From NCBI GenBank assembly GCA_965366625.1, contig CBDUGP010000021.1, positions 1-64,000 on the forward strand: DNA of 64,000 bases. Direction: 5' to 3'. Below, piece after piece: positions 53,264 to 61,112 of this stretch (positions are counted from its first letter, which is position 1; every line of letters begins with the position of its first letter). Below the pieces are notes generated by a model, which worked only from the letters and a program-made list of their open reading frames with translations, was not told the origin of the DNA and made no database searches. A program made the translations under genes and the position numbers. The DNA comes from JAUIJL01 sp965366625 (GTDB taxonomy: Bacteria; Acidobacteriota; Thermoanaerobaculia; Multivoradales; J023).

Positions 53264-54241
53264 TCAGTGGGTTTCCAAGCTCGGGATCAAGGCTTCCAAC
53301 ATCGAGACCGCGTTCACGACCCCGCCGATGGTGAGGTTGTCGAAGGCCGCCCAAAGCGTGTAGCGACCGGAGCCCCCCGGTGCGGGAGAACCCACCAAAA
53401 CGACTTCTTTCGCCACCGCTTCTTTGGGGCCCAGGCGGTGAGGGTGGGTATCGAGGTCCAGGAATGGGCTGCCGTCGAGGGCGGCACAGAGGACATCAAA
53501 TCCGGGATCGTTTTCAAGCTCCAGGTGAAGACTCAAACCGAAGCCGTGGAAGATCCCGGTTTGAAGCACTTGGCAGGTGATGTCGAGCCCTTCCGGGTCG
53601 CCAAAGGCCGAGCCTGCTAGAACCGACTTCAGGGGGCCGACAATGCCGGCGTGCCCCCCGGGAGCCTCGAAGATGTTGAAAGCCAAACCTTCCGGCAACA
53701 CGCTTTGTTCAGTTTGTTCAAAGGTCAGCATCGTGCGGGTTTGCACCAACAACTCGTCCAAACCCTCGTTGCCGAACAGCGAAGCGGGTTGGTGCACGGT
53801 AACGCCCAATCGACTCGGTTTGAAATCCGCCATGGGTGCAAGCAAATAGGCCAGCGCGATGACGGCGGGGTGAGGGCTGGAGAGGGTGGAGCTTTCGCCC
53901 ACCTGCTCTAAGTTGAGACCGGCGACGATCGGTAGACCGTCGGCCTCACCGGCGCTTTCGGACATGACAATTGCGGTGGTGGTGGCCGGCAACTTGCTCA
54001 ACAAGGGGCGGTAGCTCACCGCAGGACCGAAGAAAAAAGCGACATCGACGCCGTCAAAGGAATGTTCGTCGATGGCGGTGACCACAGCGGCCTCGCCCCG
54101 GGTTTCGGTCAGGGTGCCGATCTCCTGCTCGCGGGTCGAGAGCAGGTCGAGCTTTTTCCAAAGCTCCCGTCGACGGTCCAAAGATTCACGCAGCTCAGCG
54201 GCTACCAGATGGGTGGGATTGACGATCGCGATATGGGTCAT
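53264..54241 (-). CDS. Usg-like aspartate-semialdehyde dehydrogenase homologue, catalytic Cys absent
   Basis: This 325-residue protein has the ASADH fold: ATG 54241 begins HIAIVNPTHLVAAELRESL, and near the end is WAAFDNLTIGGVVNAVSMLEALI, matching the family's closing motif. At the position of the active-site Cys (NPNCTT in enzymes) it reads LSSPHPAVIAL, without Cys. This resembles Usg-1, a paralogue without known dehydrogenase activity. The open frame extends upstream to 54574 with no good start. It precedes nothing obvious in lysine/threonine synthesis here. Confidence 0.82.
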   Translation of the reverse strand: MTHIAIVNPTHLVAAELRESLDRRRELWKKLDLLSTREQEIGTLTETRGEAAVVTAIDEHSFDGVDVAFFFGPAVSYRPLLSKLPATTTAIVMSESAGEADGLPIVAGLNLEQVGESSTLSSPHPAVIALAYLLAPMADFKPSRLGVTVHQPASLFGNEGLDELLVQTRTMLTFEQTEQSVLPEGLAFNIFEAPGGHAGIVGPLKSVLAGSAFGDPEGLDITCQVLQTGIFHGFGLSLHLELENDPGFDVLCAALDGSPFLDLDTHPHRLGPKEAVAKEVVLVGSPAPGGSGRYTLWAAFDNLTIGGVVNAVSMLEALIPSLETH

Positions 54242-54449
54242 GGGGGTGTATCCGTAAAACGAGCTCGAGGAAGGGCAAGCTCTTGAATCGGTGTGTGGTG
54301 GGGTCTGGAACGAAACCTTTGGGCACCCTGAGTGGGTCGAGAGGGCCGGATCACGGGAAGAATCAGTGAAGAAATCGAAGCCGAACCGTCCTCGGAGCGT
54401 GTGCGGGGCTCGGGGAGCAAGAACCCAAGACGGGTAAGCCCCAAACGGC

Positions 54450-55292
54450 TCAGCTTTGGGTGGCCGGTTGCTCGGCAGGTTGTTCGGTGGTGGTGGAATC
54501 GACCCGGCGCGAGAAACGCCCGAGCAGCCAGACCACAGGTCCGTAGAGAGTATAAACCGTAATGAAGCATTCAAAGAAGAGCGCGGGCCGGAAGGTCAGC
54601 ACCAACAACGTCACCGCCAAAAGCAGGGCCGACCGGTAGCTCCAACGGCGCCGGAGGTCGATGGTCTTGAAGCTCGGATAGCGAAATGTGGAGATCATTA
54701 AGGAGCCGGCGCCGATCAACACGCCGAGCATCAACGGATCCTGGATCTGACGCCAGATTTCGAATGTGCCCAATTGTTGGTCGAGCAACAGGAAGACCAT
54801 GATCGTTCCCGCAGCCGCCGGAGAAGGCAGACCGACAAAGTAGCGGCTGTCCACGGATTTTGTTTGCACGTTGAACCGTGCGAGGCGGATGGTGGTGCAG
54901 AGGAGGAAGAAAAGAGGCACCAACCAACCGAGGCGTCCGAGATCCGACAGGCCCCAGAGGAAGGCGAGCCATGCGGGAACGGCGCCGAAGGTGAGCACGT
55001 CGGCCAGGGAATCGAATTCTTTGCCGAATTCGCTTTCGGTGTGGGTCAGGCGGGCGATTCGGCCATCCAAACCGTCGAGTATGCCGGCGAGAATCACCAT
55101 CCAGGCGGCAAGCTCAAAGGCACCGTGATGGCCGGTCACGGTTCCGCGGTAGGCCACCACCACGGCGTAGAAGCCCAGCCAGATATTGCCCATGGTAAAT
55201 AGACTGGGCAATATATAAGCGCCTCGACGAACCTGTTGCTGCACACGGATTCGGCGGTCTTCGCGGGATTGAAGGTCGGACTTTAGGCGCAC
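54450..55292 (-). CDS. pssA: CDP-diacylglycerol-serine O-phosphatidyltransferase
   Basis: This 280-residue membrane enzyme makes phosphatidylserine from CDP-DAG and serine. The CDP-alcohol phosphotransferase motif is intact: DGLDGRIARLTH through GKEFDSLADVL (D-G-x2-A-R-x8-G-x3-D-x3-D). Several hydrophobic segments follow (VPLFFLLCTTIRLARF, ALLLAVTLLVLTFRPALFF). GTG 55292 has GGAGG about 13 bases upstream, so the start is moderately sure. It is 208 bases upstream of the Usg-like gene on the same strand. Confidence 0.92.
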   Translation of the reverse strand: MRLKSDLQSREDRRIRVQQQVRRGAYILPSLFTMGNIWLGFYAVVVAYRGTVTGHHGAFELAAWMVILAGILDGLDGRIARLTHTESEFGKEFDSLADVLTFGAVPAWLAFLWGLSDLGRLGWLVPLFFLLCTTIRLARFNVQTKSVDSRYFVGLPSPAAAGTIMVFLLLDQQLGTFEIWRQIQDPLMLGVLIGAGSLMISTFRYPSFKTIDLRRRWSYRSALLLAVTLLVLTFRPALFFECFITVYTLYGPVVWLLGRFSRRVDSTTTEQPAEQPATQS

Positions 55293-55382
55293 CCTGATCG
55301 GGGCCTCCTCAGGTGAGGGCGCATCCCGAGGCCGCTTGTCGGCGGATCCGGAGGTGCCGGGGGGAGTTGGGGGCTCTGAGAA

Positions 55383-55468
55383 ATTCGGAACGAAACGCTG
55401 TGATTCGGAACGAAATGCTGCTCTTGCCGCGGACTTCTTGCCGCGGATCTATTGCCGCAGACTTCTTG
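55383..55468. repeat. Two adjacent tandem repeats (20-bp and 14-17-bp units)
   Basis: ATTCGGAACGAAAYGCTG appears at 55383 and 55403. It is followed by three diverged CTTGCCGCGGAYTTCTT-like units to about 55468. They lie between pssA and the DUF465 gene. A plus-strand frame here (55336-55593) is mostly repeat-derived and is not called. Confidence 0.75.
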
Positions 55469-55559
55469 TGGCGGAGACCGAGGTGGACGGTCTCCGCCGT
55501 GTCGGATCAGGCGGCAGTGATCACCTGCTGGTGACCATCACCAATGACCAGCTCCAGGG

Positions 55560-55772
55560 TCAGGCCACCGCAGAGGCGAGGGCTTCCATTTGATCCTTAA
55601 GGGCCAGCTTATGCACCTTAATTCGTTTGACCTCTATCTCGTCTTCTTCCGAGAGGGTGCCTTTAGCCTGGATTTCTTGGAGCTTCTGCTTGTTTTCTAG
55701 ATGTTCTTCGTACAGCTTGCGAAAAGATTCGTCATTCTCCAGCAGATCCTTCTTTACCGGGTCGAGTTCCAT
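55560..55772 (-). CDS. DUF465/YdcH-like coiled-coil protein
   Basis: This 70-residue charged helical protein (LLENDESFRKLYEEHLENKQ, GTLSEEDEIEVKRIKVHKLA) matches DUF465 (YdcH-like). AAGGAGGAACGAGCGT precedes ATG 55772 with nine bases after GGAGG. No function is known for the family. Confidence 0.85.
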   Translation of the reverse strand: MELDPVKKDLLENDESFRKLYEEHLENKQKLQEIQAKGTLSEEDEIEVKRIKVHKLALKDQMEALASAVA

Positions 55773-56078
55773 ACGCTCGTTCCTCCTTGGCTAGAGATCC
55801 TCCCGGATCTCGGTTGGCGCGACCACGGCCGGAGACCGTAGGAGGGTCGAGAGCCCATCTCTCAGCTCCCGGCTCCGGCAGGGGTCTTCCTGAAATCGAA
55901 TCCATCCCACCCCCGGAAGCCCGCCCGAAAGGTTTGCGTGGGCTTCGATCGCGGTGTGTGGGTTGAATGCAATATCTTGTTCATGAATAACGCTGGAAGC
56001 GATACTCAAAATGATAACACCGGCGGATGGGGTGAGCAAGCGCACCTGAAGTAGGCGGCGGTGGGCCCGAAGGGTCGA
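55773..56078. other. Gap of about 300 bases, one doubtful frame
   Basis: An 84-codon minus-strand frame (55791-56045) ends just before the SD of the DUF465 gene. It contains LPGVGWIRFQEDPC and shows no recognised family or good start signal. I see no terminator. Treated as unassigned. Confidence 0.4.
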
Positions 56079-56570
56079 TCATGGTGAGGAAATCGACTTC
56101 AGTACCAGTAATAATGCGTCCGTACCGTGACGATAATACGCCCTGCGCCGCCCCTCCTCCACGAAGCCGAAACGTTGATAAAGGTGGATCGCAGCAGCGT
56201 TTTCGGACTCCACTTCCAGGCGGCAAGTGGTCACCCCCGCAGTGGCCATTTCGGCCAGGCCACGGGTCAAGAGAGCTGCCCCTAAACCCCGGCCGCGACG
56301 GTTGGGTAAAACCGCCAAGCGCAGCAGCTCACATTCGTCGAGCACGCGGTGGAAGATGGCATATCCCGCAATTTCGCCCTCCAAACGGCCGACGAGCAAG
56401 AGTCGCGAGGAACTCGGATTCGCCGACTTCTCCGTGGACATCGGCTCGAATTCTGCGGCCAAGGCGGAGCGCGACCACGGCGATTCGAAGATCGTCGATT
56501 CGAGCCGCGCGAGTCGATCGAGGTCGTCGGCGACTGCGGGTTGAAGGCTCAGCCCTCCGGCTTCGGTCAT
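56079..56570 (-). CDS. rimI: Ribosomal-protein-alanine N-acetyltransferase RimI-like (GNAT)
   Basis: This 163-residue GNAT enzyme has SPWSRSALAAEF, ECELLRLAVLPNRRGRGLGAAL (acetyl-CoA loop RRGRGLG) and EVESENAAAIHLYQRFGFVEEGRRRAYY, typical of RimI. ATG 56570 is used. It starts 20 bases after the tsaB stop; tsaB-rimI is a frequent operon. Some members acetylate other proteins, so the exact target is inferred. Confidence 0.9.
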   Translation of the reverse strand: MTEAGGLSLQPAVADDLDRLARLESTIFESPWSRSALAAEFEPMSTEKSANPSSSRLLLVGRLEGEIAGYAIFHRVLDECELLRLAVLPNRRGRGLGAALLTRGLAEMATAGVTTCRLEVESENAAAIHLYQRFGFVEEGRRRAYYRHGTDALLLVLKSISSP

Positions 56571-56590
56571 CGGATCGCCCTCGTGCCTGC

Positions 56591-57274
56591 TCAGTGAGAT
56601 GAGGTTTGGGGCCGCGGAACCCGCTTCGGGGGTGTGGTGGCCGGGGCGCGGAAGTAGATCGGATCGACCAAGGTGCCCGGATCCCATTGTCGTAGCTTGG
56701 CAGCGACCGAGAGGGCAGCTGTGGCGAGGCTTTCCGGCACCCAAACCCGGTCGATAGAAGCCAGAAGATCCACCCCGAAACCGACCACCGGATGGCCCAT
56801 GACCGCGAGCTGCTCGGGTTTTTTCAGCACCGGCAGGTCTACCGCCTGGGGCTCACCGCCTTCGAGCACAAACGTTTGGGCCATCCATTCGCCACGAATG
56901 GCGTCGACGGCAGCCACGACTCCGTCACCGTCTTTGAGCCCGAGGGCAGAGCATCCGGCGGTCGCCAGCACTTGGAGGGTGGGAAGCGCGACCGCGGGCA
57001 GCTCAAGGGCTTGGTGCAGACCCAAAACGGTTCCCAAGCCGACCCTCAAACCGGTGAACGAGCCGGGGCCTTTGAGCACCGCGACCCCGCGCAGATCCGA
57101 CAATTGGGTGCCGGCTTCGTCGAGCAGCCCGCCGAGACTGCGCAAGAGTCGTTCCGACGATTGCCGGAGCTCGATGCTGCGCGCAGCCAGCACCCGTTGT
57201 CCGTCTCCCAGGGCCAGGCTGACCGTGGGGGATCCGGTGTCGAGGGCTAGGATCGGGGCGTCTGGACTCGGCAT
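56591..57274 (-). CDS. tsaB: tRNA t6A biosynthesis protein TsaB
   Basis: This 227-residue ASKHA-fold protein is the partner of TsaD in making t6A37 in tRNA. Motifs: ILALDTGSPTVSLAL at the N-terminus and GVAVLKGPGSFTGLRVGLGT, the TsaB hallmark. A proline-rich tail ends the protein. ATG 57274 is used. TsaD is not in this window. It is divergent from lysS with about 196 bases between. Confidence 0.93.
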   Translation of the reverse strand: MPSPDAPILALDTGSPTVSLALGDGQRVLAARSIELRQSSERLLRSLGGLLDEAGTQLSDLRGVAVLKGPGSFTGLRVGLGTVLGLHQALELPAVALPTLQVLATAGCSALGLKDGDGVVAAVDAIRGEWMAQTFVLEGGEPQAVDLPVLKKPEQLAVMGHPVVGFGVDLLASIDRVWVPESLATAALSVAAKLRQWDPGTLVDPIYFRAPATTPPKRVPRPQTSSH

Positions 57275-57470
57275 GGTGAAAGCTTTCTTTTTGCCGCCGG
57301 AGTAGCGGTCGGCGCGCACGAGAGCATATCTCGGCCAGGGTGGTGGGCGTGAGGAATTTCCGATATCTTGTGCCCAAGCCCGCCCGCGGTTTTTGGGGCA
57401 GGTTCGCACCCTCCATCCGACCCTTCATCTTGATCGCCGGCCGCGCCGGCTTGTTGGAAGACCAATCGCC

Positions 57471-59003
57471 ATGTCCGAGCTAGACGTCCAGATCGCCAAC
57501 CGGCGCCAGAAACGCGCTGATTTGGGGGCCGCCGGGGCTCCCCTTTACCCTAACGGGTTTGAATACGACCACGAAACCAGCGACATTCTCGAGCAATTCG
57601 GCGACCAGAGCGCCGAGCAGCTGGAAGCCGATCCCCATCGGGTGCGCGTCCCCGGCCGACTGACCGCCTTCCGCAAACAGGGCAAGTTGGTCTTCGCCGA
57701 CTTACACGACGGCAAGAATCGCTTGCAGCTCTTCCTGCGCAAAAATGCCATGACCGACGACAATTGGGATCGCCTGTTGCTGTTCGATATCGGCGATTGG
57801 ATCGGCGTCGAAGGTCCGCTGATGCGCACCAAAAAAGGCGAGTTGTCGATCGCCGGTGAGCAACTCACCCTGCTGTCGAAGGCCTTGCGTCCGATGCCGG
57901 AGAAGTGGAGTGGGGTCAAGGACGTGGAGATTCGCTATCGCCAACGTTATCTCGACTTGATGTCGAACGCCGATTCCCGTCGGGTGTTCGAGGTGCGGGC
58001 CAGAATCGTCAGCGGAATTCGCCGATTCCTCGATGGGCGTGGGTTCTTGGAGGTCGAAACGCCGATGATGCAGGCGATCGCCGGCGGAGCCTCGGCTCGG
58101 CCGTTCGTGACCCATCACAACGCGTTGGATATCGACCTCTTCTTGCGTATTGCCCCTGAGCTTTACCTCAAGCGATTGTTGGTGGGCGGCATTCCGCGGG
58201 TCTATGAGATCAACCGGAACTTCCGCAACGAAGGCATCTCGGTGCAGCACAATCCCGAGTTCACGATGCTCGAATTCTATTGGGCATACGCCAATTTCCA
58301 TCAATTGATGGATCTCACCGAAGAGCTGATCGTGGGTTTGGCGGAAAGCATTTTGGACACTACCGAGCTGGCTTGGAAGGACGACACCATCGACTTGGCG
58401 CGTCCTTGGCGACGGTTGACGGTCAAAGAGGCCGCGGTGCAAATCGGCGGCGTCTCGCCCGAGGAGCTGGAGTCGGTCGAGAGTCTGACCCAAGCCCTGA
58501 AAAAGCGGGATCTCGAGCTGCCCAAAGCCAAGACCTACGGTCACCTCTTGATGACCCTCTTCGAGGAGACGGCGGAGGATCATTTGGTCGGTCCGACCTT
58601 CATCACCGAGCACCCGGTGGAAGTGTCGCCGCTATCGAAACAAAAACCCGATGATCCCGACTTTACGGAGCGATTCGAGCTTTACCTCGGCGGCATGGAA
58701 ATCGCCAACGCCTTTTCCGAACTCAACGATCCCGATGTGCAGGCAGAGCGTTTTCGTCAGCAGTTGGAGGCCAAAGAGCAGGGTGACGACGAGGCCCATG
58801 CCTATGACGCCGACTATGTGACGGCCCTCGAGCACGGCATGCCGCCGGCCGGCGGTGAAGGCATCGGCATCGACCGTCTGACCATGTTGTTCACCAACAG
58901 CCCGTCGATTCGCGACGTCATCCTGTTCCCGCTGATGCGCCCGATCAAGGACGCAACCGTCGAAGGTGGGGGAGACGAGGCCAGTGAGCGCGGATCCGAC
59001 TGA
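57471..59003 (+). CDS. lysS: Lysyl-tRNA synthetase, class II
   Basis: This 510-residue enzyme charges tRNA-Lys. An N-terminal OB-fold anticodon-binding domain (RVRVPGRLTAFRKQGKLVFADL) is followed by the class II core: motif 1 near RRFLDGRGFLEVETPMMQ, motif 2 YEINRNFRNEGISVQHNPEF, and motif 3 GMPPAGGEGIGIDRLTMLF. Its length fits the family. ATG 57471 is used. It overlaps the start of lolC. Confidence 0.96.
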   Translation: MSELDVQIANRRQKRADLGAAGAPLYPNGFEYDHETSDILEQFGDQSAEQLEADPHRVRVPGRLTAFRKQGKLVFADLHDGKNRLQLFLRKNAMTDDNWDRLLLFDIGDWIGVEGPLMRTKKGELSIAGEQLTLLSKALRPMPEKWSGVKDVEIRYRQRYLDLMSNADSRRVFEVRARIVSGIRRFLDGRGFLEVETPMMQAIAGGASARPFVTHHNALDIDLFLRIAPELYLKRLLVGGIPRVYEINRNFRNEGISVQHNPEFTMLEFYWAYANFHQLMDLTEELIVGLAESILDTTELAWKDDTIDLARPWRRLTVKEAAVQIGGVSPEELESVESLTQALKKRDLELPKAKTYGHLLMTLFEETAEDHLVGPTFITEHPVEVSPLSKQKPDDPDFTERFELYLGGMEIANAFSELNDPDVQAERFRQQLEAKEQGDDEAHAYDADYVTALEHGMPPAGGEGIGIDRLTMLFTNSPSIRDVILFPLMRPIKDATVEGGGDEASERGSD

Positions 59004-60264
59004 GCCGGCCGAGCCGGCTAGGGCAGCGCGGCGACGAACCCCCGGATGGGTCATGTCGTTGCCGCTGCCCTTGATCCTCGCCGCTCGTTATCTCAAGAGC
59101 AGCCGACGGGATGCCTACGTCAGTTTTTTATCGCTGTTGGCCGGCGGAGGCATTGCGCTCGGCGTTGCCGCCCTGGTGTTGGTGTTGTCGGGGTTGGCGG
59201 GTCTGCAGGCCTTCCTGCGGTCCGACGTGTTGGCGCGCACCCCCCATTTGGAAATCGAGCTGCCTCCCGGTGAGGACGCGGAAGCCGTTCGCACGTCGTT
59301 GCTCGAAACCCTCGCCGCCGACCCTCGGGCGCCAAAAATTGAACAGGCTCGGGTTCTGATTCGCGGCCGAGGATGGATGTTGGTGGGCGGAAGCTCGGTG
59401 GACGTTCAGGTCATCGGTTATTCAGGCACGCTGCCCGCGCTTTTTTCGCAGACCGAAGTAGAGCTCAGCGAAAGCCTGGGCACCGGAGTGTTCGTCAGTG
59501 AGCATTTGGCCAATCGATGGGCCTTAGAGTCCGGATCGCGAGTGGATTTAGTTTCCCCGCGACCGACCCTGACGCCGTTGGGCCCCCAGCCCCGTTTGAT
59601 CGGCCAGCGGGTGGCCGGCACCTTTCAGCGCGGGCAGACGGAGCAATACGAGGAGCGCGTCGCAGTGCCCTTAGAAGTGGCCGAGCGGTTGTTCAGCTCC
59701 CGCTTGCAACGTATTGAGCTGCACTCCACCAGCCTGGAAGCCGCTCTGGATTTGGCTGCGGCGCTCGAAGGCCTATTGCCCGAGGGCAGCCGGATCGCCA
59801 CCTGGCAGGATCTGAATCGCGGATTGTTTTTCGCCCTCAAGCTCGAAAAGCGGCTGATGTTCGTGTCCGTCTTCTTGATTGTTCCGGTGGCCGCCATGGC
59901 CCTGATTACGGTGTTGGCGTTGTTGGTTTCGTCCAAGCGACACGAGATCGGCATGTTGCACGCCATGGGCGCCCGCCCCGCGGACCTGCGACGGGCCTTT
60001 TCTGCCCTCGGCATGACCTTGGCGGGCTCCGGGCTGTTGATCGGTGGCACCCTCGGTATCGTCGGCGCGTTGGTGCTCGATCATTTCAAGCTGATCGCCC
60101 CCCCTGGGGATGTCTACTTCTTGGACCACGTTCCTTTTGTCGTCCAAGGATCGGATTTGCTGGCGATCGCCGGCGCGACCCTGCTTTTTACCTCGGCCTC
60201 GACCGCCTATGCTGCCCGTCGTGCTGCCGCGGCGGGTCCGCTGGAAGCCCTAAGCTCCGTATGA
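58984..60264 (+). CDS. lolC: Lipoprotein-releasing ABC transporter permease LolC/E
   Basis: This membrane protein of about 426 residues has a first helix in SLLAGGGIALGVAALVLVLSG, a large periplasmic domain, and a C-terminal FtsX domain (VSVFLIVPVAAMALITVLA, KRHEIGMLHAMGARPADLRR). It extracts outer-membrane lipoproteins with LolD. The start is uncertain: GTG 58984 overlaps lysS by 20 bases; GTG 58966 or ATG 59053 are alternatives. The ATPase gene lolD starts 9 bases after its stop. Only one permease gene is present, so it may act as a homodimer (LolF-like). Confidence 0.9.
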   Translation: MSADPTEPAEPARAARRRTPGWVMSLPLPLILAARYLKSSRRDAYVSFLSLLAGGGIALGVAALVLVLSGLAGLQAFLRSDVLARTPHLEIELPPGEDAEAVRTSLLETLAADPRAPKIEQARVLIRGRGWMLVGGSSVDVQVIGYSGTLPALFSQTEVELSESLGTGVFVSEHLANRWALESGSRVDLVSPRPTLTPLGPQPRLIGQRVAGTFQRGQTEQYEERVAVPLEVAERLFSSRLQRIELHSTSLEAALDLAAALEGLLPEGSRIATWQDLNRGLFFALKLEKRLMFVSVFLIVPVAAMALITVLALLVSSKRHEIGMLHAMGARPADLRRAFSALGMTLAGSGLLIGGTLGIVGALVLDHFKLIAPPGDVYFLDHVPFVVQGSDLLAIAGATLLFTSASTAYAARRAAAAGPLEALSSV

Positions 60265-60273
60265 GCCGAGACG

Positions 60274-61032
60274 ATGAACAAGGATGCGCTGCCCATGCAT
60301 GAGACCGCAGACGACGCCGCAGAAGCGACCGACCGTGGTGCCACCGATGAGGTTGCCGGCGGATCGACGATCGAAGCCCGTGGTTTACACAAGGCCTACC
60401 GTGACGGCGAGCGCCGGGTCGAGGTGCTCCGCGGCGTGGATATGGAAGTGCGATCCGGTGAGCTGGTGGCGGTGGTCGGACCGTCCGGTTCGGGCAAATC
60501 CACCCTCTTGCACGTGCTCGGCGCCCTGGATCTGCCGGACTCCGGGCAAGTGCGCTTGGCAGGCCAAGAGCTGAGCCGATTGGATCGTAAGGCACAAGCG
60601 CGGTTCCGCAATCGGCATCTCGGATTCGTCTTTCAATTCCATCGTTTGCTGCCGGACTTCGACGCCCTGGAGAACGTCATGCTGCCGGGCAGGATCGCCG
60701 GCCGAGAGCCTGCCCGGGTGGCCGAAAGGGCCCGCTCGCTCCTGGTGGAGGCAGGTCTGGAAGACCGGCTGGACCACTTTCCCAATCAGCTGTCGGGCGG
60801 TGAGCGCCAACGGGTGGCCATTTGCCGTGCCCTGTCGTTGAAGCCGTCGGTGCTGTTGGCGGACGAGCCCACGGGCAACTTGGACCCGGAGTCTGCGGAG
60901 CGAATTTTCGAACTGTTGTTGGATTTGCAGGCGCGCCACGGGACGACTACCGTCTTGGTCACCCACAACCGGGAGCTGGCCGGCCGGTGTGGTAGGATTT
61001 TCACGTTGGAACACGGCCTGTTGACGTCCTAG
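60274..61032 (+). CDS. lolD: Lipoprotein-releasing ABC transporter ATPase LolD
   Basis: This 252-residue ABC ATPase has Walker A GPSGSGKST, signature LSGGERQRV, Walker B VLLADEPTGNLDP and H-loop VTHNREL, all intact. HLGFVFQFHRLLPDFDALEN is typical of the LolD/MacB group. It powers release of lipoproteins by the upstream permease. A short acidic N-terminal extension precedes the domain. Confidence 0.94.
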   Translation: MNKDALPMHETADDAAEATDRGATDEVAGGSTIEARGLHKAYRDGERRVEVLRGVDMEVRSGELVAVVGPSGSGKSTLLHVLGALDLPDSGQVRLAGQELSRLDRKAQARFRNRHLGFVFQFHRLLPDFDALENVMLPGRIAGREPARVAERARSLLVEAGLEDRLDHFPNQLSGGERQRVAICRALSLKPSVLLADEPTGNLDPESAERIFELLLDLQARHGTTTVLVTHNRELAGRCGRIFTLEHGLLTS

Positions 61033-61112
61033 AGCGGCATCAAAAGCGCCACGTCAGGCCTTGATTTTTTGTCTTTGGATGGAGTTCTCGGGAGGAAACC
61101 TCGGAAAAGGTC

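Noticed and set aside
54242..54574. N-terminal extension of the Usg-like protein
   Set aside because: The family fold begins at the ATG at 54241 and the upstream frame lacks a good start or conserved sequence.
55791..56045. 84-codon minus-strand frame
   Set aside because: No family, no clear start signal and mixed codon use; left as unassigned instead of called.
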